From the NCBI GenBank assembly GCA_022402525.1, contig JAKRSB010000089.1, forward strand, positions 124,001 through 188,000: DNA of 64,000 nt. Direction: 5' to 3'. Both the position numbers and the translations under genes were made by a program. The notes below the pieces were generated by a model. The model ran no database searches. It worked only from the letters and a program-made list of their open reading frames with translations, and was not told where the DNA came from. Of this stretch, positions 1 to 9,528 are shown piece by piece; position 1 is the stretch's first letter; each line of letters opens with the position of its first letter. Source of the DNA: Thermosynechococcaceae cyanobacterium MS004 (GTDB taxonomy: Bacteria; Cyanobacteriota; Cyanobacteriia; Thermosynechococcales; Thermosynechococcaceae).

Positions 1-495
1 CGACGAGTCATTTTAGGGACGATTGCCATTGAGCAGCCCGACCTTGTAACTCAGCTTTGCGAACAGTATCCGCAACAGATTGTGGTGGGCATTGATGCGC
101 GTGAGGGGAAGGTCGCAACCCGTGGCTGGCTGGAAACATCTGAGGTGGCAGCCGTCACCCTCGGACAGCAAATGGCGATCGCAGGAGCAGCGGCCATTAT
201 CTACACAGACATCCAGCGTGATGGAACCCTGCAAGGCCCAAACCTCCCCATGCTGCGGGAAATGGCGGAAGCAGTCTCTATTCCGATTATTGCTTCCGGC
301 GGCATTGGCTCCCTAACGGACCTCCTGAGTCTCTTAGGGCTAGAGCATCAGGGGGTCACGGGAGTCATTGTGGGGAAGGCGCTGTATTCAGGAAATGTGT
401 CCTTGCGCGAGGCAATCCGAGCGATCGGCCCTGGTCGGTGGCAAGATGTTCCGCCAGACCGCTCTCCAGATCTAGACTCATCTGCCTTCGCCTAA
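1..495 (+). CDS. hisA: HisA, ProFAR isomerase (5'-truncated by window edge)
   Basis: This is the C-terminal two thirds of phosphoribosylformimino-5-aminoimidazole carboxamide ribotide isomerase, the TIM-barrel enzyme of histidine biosynthesis. The frame is open from base 1, so the start lies outside the window. Visible barrel motifs are [15 protein letters not shown], then [16 protein letters not shown] (which carries the catalytic Asp of the second barrel half), then [13 protein letters not shown] and GVIVGKALY, which form the phosphate-binding end. The order and spacing match HisA better than its paralogue HisF. The tail after the barrel is short and Asp/Pro/Ser rich. The gene converges on chlN, with only about 30 bases between the stop codons. 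Confidence 0.93.
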   Translation, partial: RRVILGTIAIEQPDLVTQLCEQYPQQIVVGIDAREGKVATRGWLETSEVAAVTLGQQMAIAGAAAIIYTDIQRDGTLQGPNLPMLREMAEAVSIPIIASGGIGSLTDLLSLLGLEHQGVTGVIVGKALYSGNVSLREAIRAIGPGRWQDVPPDRSPDLDSSAFA

Positions 496-526
496 GGAAG
501 TTTTACCAGAGAGGTCTGCCAGGGAC

Positions 527-1954
<1,428 letters not shown>

Positions 1955-1959
1955 TTAAA

Positions 1960-2011
1960 TTGCAGGGTAAAGTTGCAGGATAAAATCGCAGGATAAAACT
2001 GCAGGGTAATC
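1960..2011. repeat. 13-bp tandem repeat, about 4 copies
   Basis: Four consecutive 13-base units of the type TTGCAGGGTAAAG (units start at 1960, 1973, 1986 and 1999) differ by only a few substitutions. They lie in the chlL-chlN gap, just upstream of the chlN start. This is one of many short tandem arrays in intergenic DNA of this window. Confidence 0.85.
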
Positions 2012-2118
2012 AGAAATTACAGATTGTAGGGTGCAGGAGCAGAGCGATCGCCCTACTCCCATCCAATAGTGAAGGGGGTTAAGTGGTTAAGCTCCCTGGA
2101 TCTTAAAATTTCAAAAAT

Positions 2119-2979
2119 CTAGACCATCATGAGATCTAGCGCAGGATCAGGAGTATTGACCGGCGCAGGGTTGAGATAGAAATCTGACAGCAGTGCAAAC
2201 AGATCCCGATCAGGAGAATCGTTGGGCACCACCCCTTCTGGACGCGCCAAAATCTGATCCGCAATGTTGAGGTAATAGTCACAGACATAGCTGAGAGAGG
2301 GGTCAGACTCTGCCATCTCAAAGAGCGTCTTGCCCTTCACCCGCGACACCCGAATGTCTTCAATCAAGGGCAACACTTCAAGGACGGGCATCGGCACCGA
2401 TTCCACATACTTTTCAATGAGGTCGCGCTTTGAGGTACGGTTGCCGATCAGACCTGCTAGGCGAAGGGGATGGGTGCGAGCCTTTTCACGAACTGAAGCC
2501 GCAATGCGGTTAGCAGCAAACAGAGCGTCAAAGCCGTTGTCCGTGACAATCAGGCAGTAGTCTGCATAGTTGAGGGGCGCGGCAAATCCACCGCAAACCA
2601 CGTCGCCTAAAACATCAAATAAAATGACGTCGTACTCATCAAAGGCATTCAGCTCCTTGAGAAGCTTGACGGTTTCACCGACAACATAGCCGCCACAGCC
2701 AGCACCGGCTGGCGGGCCACCTGCTTCTACGCAGTCCACACCGCCATAGCCTTTATAAATCACATCTTCGGGCCAGACGTCTTCATAGTGGTAGTCCTTG
2801 GCCTGAAGGGTATCAATGATGGTCGGAATCAAGAAGCCCGTCAGGGTAAAGGTACTGTCGTGCTTGGGGTCACAGCCAATCTGGAGCACCTTTTTTCCAC
2901 GACGCGCCAACGCAACCGAGATATTGCAGCTCGTGGTTGACTTACCAATTCCGCCCTTTCCATACACTGCAAGTTTCAC
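2119..2979 (-). CDS. chlL: Light-independent protochlorophyllide reductase iron-sulfur ATP-binding protein
   Basis: ChlL is the NifH-like homodimeric ATPase that feeds electrons to the ChlN-ChlB complex during dark chlorophyll synthesis. The 286-residue protein has the P-loop GKGGIGKS at residues 7-14. The two Cys that bridge the intersubunit [4Fe-4S] cluster are at about 95 (AGAGCGG) and 129 (DVVCGG). The start is a GTG at 2977-2979 with a good GAGAGGAT ribosome-binding site just upstream. It is the promoter-proximal gene of a chlL-chlN unit on the minus strand, preceded by an AT-rich upstream region of about 630 bases. Its length and motifs distinguish it from NifH and BchX. Confidence 0.97.
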   Translation of the reverse strand: MKLAVYGKGGIGKSTTSCNISVALARRGKKVLQIGCDPKHDSTFTLTGFLIPTIIDTLQAKDYHYEDVWPEDVIYKGYGGVDCVEAGGPPAGAGCGGYVVGETVKLLKELNAFDEYDVILFDVLGDVVCGGFAAPLNYADYCLIVTDNGFDALFAANRIAASVREKARTHPLRLAGLIGNRTSKRDLIEKYVESVPMPVLEVLPLIEDIRVSRVKGKTLFEMAESDPSLSYVCDYYLNIADQILARPEGVVPNDSPDRDLFALLSDFYLNPAPVNTPDPALDLMMV

Positions 2980-3611
2980 AGGCTAATCCTCTCTATAGGG
3001 TTCTGTCTCAACCTCACCTCTACTCCAAACGCTTGACCTTCAGGGTGCAGATGCAGGATGCAGATGGGGTTAAGACTGACATGACTGCATTATTGTCTAG
3101 TCTCTTGAGGATGGGTAGGGCGTTAAATTATGAAAGTTAACGATAAAAGAATTAAATAAGCTTAATTTGATTTATGAAGCTTACTAAAACTTTATAAGTA
3201 AGTCTCATCTCACCTAAAATAAGTTCAAATGGTTTTATGTTTTATATTTTATAAAACATACTACAAAAACAAAATTATATTGTCTAGCGTAGCCAATCGA
3301 ACTAAGCGGACACCTAACAGCCTACGATCGCTCTACAGAGTAGACTCTGGCTCAGGGAATGGGGCTTAAGCGCCTAAAAATGAAAGCACCATCCCCTGCG
3401 ATCGCGGGGGATGGTTTGGCTTCAGCAACGAGTGGATCGAGCCCTTGGGGTTTTGATGTAAAAAATAATTACTTTTGCAGTCTGACCCCAGATCCACGTC
3501 CAGTTTGTTAAGAAAAAAGTGAAAGATCACCAGCCGTCCTGTTTTCCGGGCAGCCGCTGAACGCCTGTTGAGCAATGAATGGGGAGATACACTCCAACTG
3601 ATGCGCCCCAA
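2980..3611. other. Gene-free region upstream of chlL
   Basis: The first 300 bases next to chlL are notably AT-rich (about 3120-3285) and presumably hold the chlL promoter, though no confident -35/-10 pair can be named. The rest contains a strong hairpin at 3388-3415. Short open frames here lack coding character. Confidence 0.5.
3388..3415 (-). terminator. Hairpin, possible terminator of the sugar-transferase gene
   Basis: A perfect 9-base stem (ACCATCCCC / GGGGATGGT) encloses a loop containing the HIP1 octamer. Read on the minus strand it is followed by a T-rich stretch (TTTCATTTTT). It lies about 200 bases downstream of the stop of the minus-strand sugar transferase. It could also be a simple HIP1-containing palindrome. 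Confidence 0.45.
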
Positions 3612-5090
3612 CTAGTGGTGTTTGGGCTTCATCGCGGTAAAGTGCCTCTGAAATATCGTTTGAAGCGCAATTTGAAGCATGATTTTGAGATCCAGCCCCA
3701 GCGACCAGTTTTGAAGATAGTCAAGGTCGTAGGCGACTTGGTTTTTGAGTCTTTCTGCCGTCTCACCTTCGTAGGAGACACGGTGGACTTGGGCAAGACC
3801 TGCCAGACCTGGTTTTGCTTTTAGTCTGACCGCTCGATATTGGTTTCGAGACTGACTCCGGTACTGATCGCGATAGTGGCGATAGAGGGTTTTATGCGCC
3901 TCTATGTGGGGCTGTGGGCCAACTAAGCTTAAATCCCCTTGAAAAACGTTGATGAGCTGCGGGAGGGAAGCCAATCCCGTTTGGGAGAGAAGTTTACCCA
4001 GTCTGGTGAGCTTTTGAGAAAGTTCTGCTCCCTTGAGCGAGGTGGCATCCAGCGGATGATGAACCCTAAAGTGGTAGAGCACCATGGGCTGTCCGTAAAA
4101 ACCATAGCGCTTGTGCTGGGTCAGGACTGGGCCAGGAGACGAGAGTTTAATCGCGATCGCGATCGCCAGCATGAGGGGAGATAGCCAGAACAGTGCGATC
4201 GCAGCCACGATAATATCGGTCAGGCGTTTTGCCACAACCTGAGCATAGATAGACGGCGTTTCCCAAACCGCCACCATCGGAATTCCAAAAAAGTTATGCG
4301 TACTGGCCTGCATCAGGCTAAAAGCCGTCATATTGGGGACAAAATACACGCAAGCCGTGGTGTCTCGCAGCGATTCAATGAGGGTATTCACCGCCGCATC
4401 CTGCAACAACTCCACCGCCACATAGACGACATCAATCTGGTAGCGGCGCACATAGTCTGGAAGTTCTTCTATCGTTCCCACCAAAGGCCGCACTGGAATC
4501 TCTGTCATCGCAGCCCAGGGCTTCTCCGCAAAAAAGCCACAAAACTGAAGGCCAAGCTGTGGACTCTCCTGGAGCTGCTGCGCCAAACTTTGACTTAACG
4601 CGCCTGTCCCAGCAATCACAGCCTTCCGAGAATTTAGTCCAGCAGCTCGTATTTTCCGCAGCAGCATCCGCACCATAAAGTGATGGGCACAAAGCGCCAG
4701 GGGCGTCAGAACAAACCAAGTACCCATCAACTGCCTTGAGAACAAGGCTGAGGTTTGCGTGACGTAGCCCAAGAGCAGCAGCACCAAACAAAGACTGAGC
4801 CACCCTAACCCAAGGCGAGGATAGGTTGCAGCAGGATGCTCACTGCGATAAGAGAAGTAAATTCCGGCACCCTTAAAAACGGGCCAAAGAATCAGCACAC
4901 TCAGCACTGACAGCAGAATATAGGGGGCAGAAAATTCAACCCCATAAACAAAAGCCAAGCCCACCAGGGAAAGAACAACAATTCCAGCGTCTACTGTTCG
5001 CTGGAGGAGCCAAATAAAGGGCGCTTGCCTTTGTAGCCACCCGATAGGTTGTCGGCGTTGTTTTTGGGTTGAAGACATGATATCCATCAA
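3612..5090 (-). CDS. Polyprenyl glycosylphosphotransferase-like sugar transferase (active site degenerate)
   Basis: This 492-residue protein has the WcaJ/WbaP-type architecture. The N-terminus has four predicted membrane segments (about 25-135). A CoA_binding_3-like Rossmann region follows (about 140-270). The C-terminal bacterial sugar-transferase domain (about 285-485) begins KRLTDIIVAAIALFWLSPL and contains SSPGPVLTQHKRYG. Normal members transfer a hexose-1-phosphate to undecaprenyl phosphate to start exopolysaccharide repeat units. In this protein the family motif SLDELPQL reads GLASLPQL and GPRP reads GPQP, so the catalytic Asp-Glu pair and a conserved Arg are missing. Ala/Ser-rich segments and many Gln suggest divergence. 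It may be inactive or use different chemistry. It lies near pseudopilin and glycosyltransferase genes. Confidence 0.8.
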   Translation of the reverse strand: MMDIMSSTQKQRRQPIGWLQRQAPFIWLLQRTVDAGIVVLSLVGLAFVYGVEFSAPYILLSVLSVLILWPVFKGAGIYFSYRSEHPAATYPRLGLGWLSLCLVLLLLGYVTQTSALFSRQLMGTWFVLTPLALCAHHFMVRMLLRKIRAAGLNSRKAVIAGTGALSQSLAQQLQESPQLGLQFCGFFAEKPWAAMTEIPVRPLVGTIEELPDYVRRYQIDVVYVAVELLQDAAVNTLIESLRDTTACVYFVPNMTAFSLMQASTHNFFGIPMVAVWETPSIYAQVVAKRLTDIIVAAIALFWLSPLMLAIAIAIKLSSPGPVLTQHKRYGFYGQPMVLYHFRVHHPLDATSLKGAELSQKLTRLGKLLSQTGLASLPQLINVFQGDLSLVGPQPHIEAHKTLYRHYRDQYRSQSRNQYRAVRLKAKPGLAGLAQVHRVSYEGETAERLKNQVAYDLDYLQNWSLGLDLKIMLQIALQTIFQRHFTAMKPKHH

Positions 5091-5590
5091 AAATTTTGAT
5101 GGGGAAAAATACTCTTTCTCCTAGACTACCCATTCAGCGATTCTGAATTACGGGTTAGCGGTTGCTTAGAGTGTTTTCTCAGAGGGGATTACAGAGATTT
5201 ATGCACCCAACTGATCCAGACTTCCGTTGAGTGTCTTCAAAACATACATCTTTAACCATGAGTTTGGCCGCCTGGATGGTTTAGCGTTTCTCAGCATCCT
5301 GTCCCATAGATTTGGATGGTCTATGTTGAGCCATAGGTCTTCTAGGCTATTCTTAAAGCGAGTTCGATAAGCAACAACCGCCCCTCATCCTCCCATCCTC
5401 CTTCTCCCTAGGGAGAAGGAGGAGCAATGAAAAATCAAGCCTCTTAAGTCCCTCGCCTTTGGCAGAGGGGTTTGGGGTGAGGGGCTTCAAGTGCATCATC
5501 GAACTCACGCTATTCTTAAAGCGAGCATTATTAATCCTTATGCTCTGAAGACTTGCAGGATAAAGACGTGCAGGAAAAGGCTTGCAATAA
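5091..5590. other. Intergenic region between divergent genes, holding a MITE-like element
   Basis: The sugar transferase and the first pseudopilin gene are divergent across this 500-base gap. About 150 bases are taken up by the palindromic element described separately. Nothing else beyond presumed promoters is recognisable. Confidence 0.5.
5347..5520 (-). mobile_element. MITE-like palindromic element, copy 1, with flanking direct repeat
   Basis: The element proper spans about 5358-5509 and is the inverted counterpart of the copy at 15051-15205. Its ends are GCGAGTTCGAT and ATCGAACTCACG. Flanking it is the direct repeat CTATTCTTAAA (5347-5357 and 5510-5520), extendable to 17 identical bases, which looks like a target-site duplication. 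Inside, 5397-5422 is a perfect 26-base palindrome centred on CCCTAGGG, and a second stem (CCCCTC/GAGGGG types) surrounds the rest. No transposase is encoded, so it would have to be mobilised in trans. Confidence 0.75.
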
Positions 5591-6643
5591 ATGCAGAACT
5601 CTAGAGAATTGCAAAGCTGCGGTGCAAACCACAACCATGATGCTACAGTCCATTCCTTTCAGCAACAACGGAATGCTGGTCTTTACAGTGGGCTAAGAAA
5701 AGATAGTGGATTGGGCAAAGTACGCCAAGGGGCGAACTGTGAAGGATTGACGCTAGTTGAGGTGATGGTGGGGATGTTGATCTCAGTAATTTGTCTGGGA
5801 ACTGCCCTCCAAGCCTATATTGGAGCAGTCAGCGTCAGCGTGAAGGCTCGCCAGGTCAATGCTGCGATCGCTGAAATGCAGGCTGATGCAGAAACCATTC
5901 GGCAGATGTCCCAGGACACCACTTCTCCAGACTGCCAGGGAAACTACGCTCAAGCGCTCATGGAGCGGGTGGAAAGCAGTAGTGTAGGAACCTTTGCGCT
6001 CAACACCTCAGATGCCAATGCGCCTACCACAGATCCCGCTCAAAATAATGACGAAGTAGCGAGCAACAATCTGCCTGAGAACGAGGTCGCAGATGAGGTG
6101 ACGAATGAGGCGGCACATGACATGACTACGGCTGCTCAGCCCTCTGACAATGAAGTGTCTCAGGCGGCGGCTATCGACACCCAACAGGCAAATTCTAGGA
6201 CTCGCAGGCGAAGATGGTGGCAGCGGCGGCGCGTATCTGCCCGTCGTCTCAGACGTCAGCCCCCGGCATTGATACAGCAAACAGAGCGGCCAGCCAACTC
6301 TCCTTCCTCTGCCAGCCCATCGCCCTCTGCCAGCCCGTCCCCTGCCGCAATGCCATTACCCTCTGAAACATTGGCACCTGCTACGGTCGAGAACCCTTCT
6401 GACTATCGGCTCCAGCGCACCCTAGAAGTTGACCCAGCTCAAGATATTCTGAAGGTATCCTACGATTTGAGTCGTCCGGCTCAACGCTCTCAGGATCAGC
6501 ACACTCAGCCTCAGGCTGTAGGAGGCGCGGCTCTGGGAAGTGAGAACGTTCAGCCGAGAGACGCTCAACAGACCGCCCCTCGGACAACCCTTGCTCAGCT
6601 TTCCTTTGCGGTGATGCCCAATGCTGCGCTGCTGTGCCCATAA
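5591..6643 (+). CDS. Prepilin-type protein, HpsB-like pseudopilin with low-complexity insert
   Basis: A type IV prepilin/pseudopilin signature, CEGLTLVEVMVGMLISVICLGTA, sits at about residues 52-75 with the conserved Glu at +5 of the mature form. Residues 78-115 continue the long amphipathic helix. The middle (about 135-275) is low complexity: Asn/Glu/Asp rich, then an Arg-rich patch (RTRRRRWWQRRRVSARRLRR), then Ser/Pro repeats (SPSASPSPSASPSPA). The architecture resembles the pseudopilin HpsB of the hormogonium polysaccharide locus. The leader is about 53 residues if the ATG at 5591 is right; no nearer in-frame ATG exists, so a GTG/TTG start is possible. It overlaps the next prepilin gene by 23 bases, so the three genes form an operon. 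Confidence 0.78.
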   Translation: MQNSRELQSCGANHNHDATVHSFQQQRNAGLYSGLRKDSGLGKVRQGANCEGLTLVEVMVGMLISVICLGTALQAYIGAVSVSVKARQVNAAIAEMQADAETIRQMSQDTTSPDCQGNYAQALMERVESSSVGTFALNTSDANAPTTDPAQNNDEVASNNLPENEVADEVTNEAAHDMTTAAQPSDNEVSQAAAIDTQQANSRTRRRRWWQRRRVSARRLRRQPPALIQQTERPANSPSSASPSPSASPSPAAMPLPSETLAPATVENPSDYRLQRTLEVDPAQDILKVSYDLSRPAQRSQDQHTQPQAVGGAALGSENVQPRDAQQTAPRTTLAQLSFAVMPNAALLCP

Positions 6644-7154
6644 TAGTTCGACCGGTTCAAGTCTTGTCCGTTCTGGGTGGATATTTCGGCCTGACGGATT
6701 TACCCAGACTGAGCTAATGGTGGCGGTGCTTGTGATGGGCATTTTGGCTGCGATCGCAGCGCCAAATTTATCCCAATGGCTGCGGCAAAAGCGATTAGAA
6801 GCGGCCTTTACCCAAATTGAGCTCGCGCTTCAGGAAACCCAGGCTGAAGCGGTAAAGCGCCATCAAACCTGCTACGTCGAGCTGCCCCGTGGCTCAGATC
6901 CGCTGCTAAAGGGCAACTGCTTACTTGAAAATCGCAGTCTTAAGGGCGTCAGACTGAATCACAGTCGCAGCTCAGCGGTCTGGAGAATTTCGTTTAATGA
7001 CCGAGGCGAAAATCGCTCTGTGAGTAACGATCCGGGTACGCTCTGGCTCAGCTCAGCGGAAGGTAGCGCTCGCCCGCAATGTTTGGTAATTTCTGTGGGC
7101 ATTGGACTCAGGCGGCATGGTCAGTATGAAAACAACACCTGCGTCACGCCCTAG
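6621..7154 (+). CDS. Prepilin-type protein, FimT/GspH-like pseudopilin (HpsD-like)
   Basis: This is a 177-residue pseudopilin with the cleavage motif DGFTQTELMVAVLVMGILAAIAAPNLSQWL at about residues 25-54. The Gly-Phe cleavage site and Glu+5 are intact. The remainder fits the GspH/FimT pattern: helix (LRQKRLEAAFTQIELALQETQAEAVKRH) followed by a beta-rich globular domain. Two Cys pairs are possible in the C-terminal part. It overlaps both its upstream neighbour (23 bases) and its downstream neighbour (29 bases with the ATG at 7126), implying translational coupling. A minor pilin of type IV pili is an alternative, but three such genes beside glycan genes favour an hps-like secretion role. Confidence 0.78.
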   Translation: MLRCCAHNSSTGSSLVRSGWIFRPDGFTQTELMVAVLVMGILAAIAAPNLSQWLRQKRLEAAFTQIELALQETQAEAVKRHQTCYVELPRGSDPLLKGNCLLENRSLKGVRLNHSRSSAVWRISFNDRGENRSVSNDPGTLWLSSAEGSARPQCLVISVGIGLRRHGQYENNTCVTP

Positions 7155-7695
7155 GGGATTTACCCTCGTAGAGTTATTGGTGGCCGGGGCAGCAAGCCTT
7201 GCCATCATTAGTGTTACCCTCGGCAGCGTCCTGACCTTCCAGCAAATGAGCCAGCGCTTGGACGATCGCCTGACCCAAGAAGTAGAACTCCAGCGATCGC
7301 TACATTTTATTGCCGCTGATATTCAAGAAGGAAAACGCATTAAGCAGGGTGCACCCAATCTCTCTGGCTATCGGGGGCTGTTCCAGGTTGTGCGGCCAGA
7401 TGGTTCAACCATTGGGTACTACATCACAGCACGCGGCGATCGTCCTTGGTCTGGGCCACAGATTGTTTATCGTAGAGACTCGCGGGAAGGCCAAGCCTAT
7501 GCGCTAGTCGATCAGATTTCAGCTCAGCCCGTCCAGAACTGCCTCGGCAGCGGAACATTGGTTACTAGTCCGGTTGGATTCAGCGTTGTCATCGATAAGC
7601 AAACCAAAGCCACCGTCTGTATTCGCGGTCATCTACTAGAATCCGCTGAAGGCATTGAAGCATCCATTAAAGCGGCAACTCGCGTAGCGCCCTGA
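7126..7695 (+). CDS. Prepilin-type protein, PilW/GspJ-like pseudopilin (HpsC-like)
   Basis: The third pseudopilin of the cluster is 189 residues from the ATG at 7126 (an upstream TTG at 7102 is in frame but less likely). The class III leader MKTTPASRPRG is followed by FTLVELLVAGAASLAIISVTLG, with Glu+5. The body resembles PilW/GspJ (SLHFIAADIQEGKRI, then a beta-rich domain with two Cys). It ends 42 bases before the MFS gene, which may belong to the same transcript. The HpsB-HpsD-HpsC-like trio without pilin assembly ATPase genes nearby means it depends on machinery encoded elsewhere. Confidence 0.78.
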   Translation: MKTTPASRPRGFTLVELLVAGAASLAIISVTLGSVLTFQQMSQRLDDRLTQEVELQRSLHFIAADIQEGKRIKQGAPNLSGYRGLFQVVRPDGSTIGYYITARGDRPWSGPQIVYRRDSREGQAYALVDQISAQPVQNCLGSGTLVTSPVGFSVVIDKQTKATVCIRGHLLESAEGIEASIKAATRVAP

Positions 7696-7737
7696 AACAG
7701 CACAGTATGATGAACAAGCTTGTTTCGTCCCCCTGAC

Positions 7738-8928
7738 ATGACCCGTACCTTCTGGATCTCGCTCTTTATTGCCTTTACAAATTCCTTAAGCTTTACCATT
7801 CTTATCCCGATTCTATATTTGTATGGGCGTGAATTTGGCCTCAGCGATTTTCAGACGGGCCTTTTGTTTGCAACCTATTCGGGGGCTCAGTTTATTGCAA
7901 CGCCTATTATTGGGAAGCTCTCCGATCGTTTTGGGCGCAAGCCACTCCTGATTATCTGCTTGACGGGCACGGTCTTTGCCAACTTCTTGGCCGGGACTGC
8001 CAGTAGCGCTGCAGTTTTATTTTTTGCTCGGTTTCTAGACGGCATCACGGGCGGGAACGTCTCCGTGACCCAAGCCATTGTCTCTGATGTCACGCCCCCA
8101 GAACAGCGGGCAAAGGCGTTTGGGCTATTTGGCGCAGTCACCTTTGGACTGGGCTTTATCTTGGGGCCAATCTTAAGCCTGATCTCCCAGCAGTATTCTT
8201 TAGGGGCTGGTTTTTTGGCCTCCAGTGCGATCGCTTCTATCGCTTTAGCCTTAACGCTGACGGCGCTACCGGAAACGCTAAAAACCAAATCGGCAAATGC
8301 AGGCCGCTGGTTTGACCTGGGCTTGGGCAACCTACTCACCGGATTATCGATGCCCAAAGTCGGCATTTTGCTGATCATTAACTTTCTCATTGGCACCACC
8401 TTCACAATTTTTACCTTTGCCTTCCAGCCCTACTACATCAATGTTCTAGGACAGGACAGCAAATCCCTAACGCTTCTATTTGTTGGGTTTGGGACTATTT
8501 CGGTATTAATGCAGTCCAAAGGCTTGAGCTTGATGACTCAGCATTTAAGCCTGGTCAAAATCTTATTTTTAGGACTGCTGGGGCGCAGCCTTTCGATTCT
8601 GTTGATGCCAACCTTTGCCAATATTGTTTACTTTGTGGCGGTCTGTCTGCTGTTTTCAGCGTTTAATTCTCTGGTACAGCCGATGATTACAACGTTAATT
8701 TCGCTCAATGCCAAACCCGAAATTCAGGGCATGGCGATGGGGCTAAATGCCTCCTATCTAAACGTTTCTAATGCTTTTGGCCCAGTAATTGCCGGCCTGA
8801 TTGTCAATCAGGCCTATCCCGCAACCTATGCCTACCCGCTATACCTAGCGGGAGGGCTAACCTTTGGGGTTCTGACTTTTGCGATGCTGACGCGGCAGCA
8901 GTACGCCTCAGCATCGCAAAAGTCATAA
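7738..8928 (+). CDS. MFS transporter (TetA-like drug/metabolite exporter)
   Basis: This is a 396-residue, 12-helix major facilitator. The hallmark motif A between helices 2 and 3 is GKLSDRFGRKPLL, and a second conserved feature is ARFLDGITGGNVSVTQAIVSD, typical of the tetracycline-resistance/DHA1 subfamily. Substrates of such proteins range from antibiotics to metabolites and cannot be deduced here. The ATG at 7738 is preferred to the upstream TTG at 7720, because the protein then starts MTRTFWISLFIAF, directly into helix 1. The gene follows the pseudopilin trio after 42 bases and may be co-transcribed, but a functional link is not evident. Confidence 0.88.
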   Translation: MTRTFWISLFIAFTNSLSFTILIPILYLYGREFGLSDFQTGLLFATYSGAQFIATPIIGKLSDRFGRKPLLIICLTGTVFANFLAGTASSAAVLFFARFLDGITGGNVSVTQAIVSDVTPPEQRAKAFGLFGAVTFGLGFILGPILSLISQQYSLGAGFLASSAIASIALALTLTALPETLKTKSANAGRWFDLGLGNLLTGLSMPKVGILLIINFLIGTTFTIFTFAFQPYYINVLGQDSKSLTLLFVGFGTISVLMQSKGLSLMTQHLSLVKILFLGLLGRSLSILLMPTFANIVYFVAVCLLFSAFNSLVQPMITTLISLNAKPEIQGMAMGLNASYLNVSNAFGPVIAGLIVNQAYPATYAYPLYLAGGLTFGVLTFAMLTRQQYASASQKS

Positions 8929-9089
8929 GGTTGGACATTAACTTGGGTTGGTTTCGAATTGCCTCTTATCGGAAAGACCGCGCTATAGTAGTTGGTTGTT
9001 CTAATGTTTGTGTAGGGCAAGCGCATACCATAAGACTAAGTCCCTACTCAGCGCCTGATAAGCTCCTAAATTTTAAGAGAGAAAACGCC

Positions 9090-9317
9090 GTGGCCCATAC
9101 AATTGTGACCGAGGTTTGTGAAGGCATTGCAGACTGCGTAGATGCCTGTCCCGTGGCCTGTATTCAGGAGGGGCCTGGGAAGAATATAAAGGGTACAGAC
9201 TGGTTTTGGATTGACTTTTCAACCTGCATTGACTGCGGCATTTGCCTCCAAGTTTGTCCAGTAGAAGGCGCGATCGTGGCAGAAGAGCGGCCAGACCTCC
9301 AGAAAACGCCTGCATAG
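9090..9317 (+). CDS. Small 4Fe-4S-type ferredoxin with an unusual first cluster motif
   Basis: This 75-residue bacterial-type ferredoxin starts at a GTG (9090) behind AAGAGAGAAAA. The second motif is canonical: Cys46, Cys49, Cys52 and Cys56-Pro (CIDCGICLQVCP). The first is atypical: Cys10, Cys16 and Cys20-Pro with Cys24, and it lacks the central Cys of CxxCxxC. One site may therefore hold a [3Fe-4S] or otherwise altered cluster. Closely similar short ferredoxins are widespread in cyanobacteria. It presumably acts as a low-potential electron carrier in the cytoplasm; its partner is unknown. The frame extends upstream without a stop, but that part has no ferredoxin-like sequence. Confidence 0.9.
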   Translation: MAHTIVTEVCEGIADCVDACPVACIQEGPGKNIKGTDWFWIDFSTCIDCGICLQVCPVEGAIVAEERPDLQKTPA

Positions 9318-9340
9318 CTAGGGAAGGATGACCAGCTCAG

Positions 9341-9404
9341 TGTTAACTTGGTTCACTGTTGACTTGGTTCACTGTTAACCTAGTCCAGCGCTAACCTGGC
9401 CTGC
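9341..9404. repeat. 16-bp tandem repeat, about 4 degenerate copies
   Basis: Units of the type TGTTAACTTGGTTCAC start at 9341, 9357, 9373 and 9389. The first two copies are nearly identical and the last two are increasingly diverged. The array lies shortly after the ferredoxin stop codon. Confidence 0.75.
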
Positions 9405-9528
9405 TGTTGCGTACAGAGCCATGACTAGAGAGCACATGACAACAAGCCAGACTAGGATTATGATCGCGGTCGGTCATCATTACTGACTCCCATGCACTGG
9501 CCAAGGCTTAACTATAAGGCTTAACTAT

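Noticed and set aside
5397-5422. Possible terminator
   Set aside because: The perfect palindrome is the core of the MITE-like element and recurs at 15 kb; it has no T-run.
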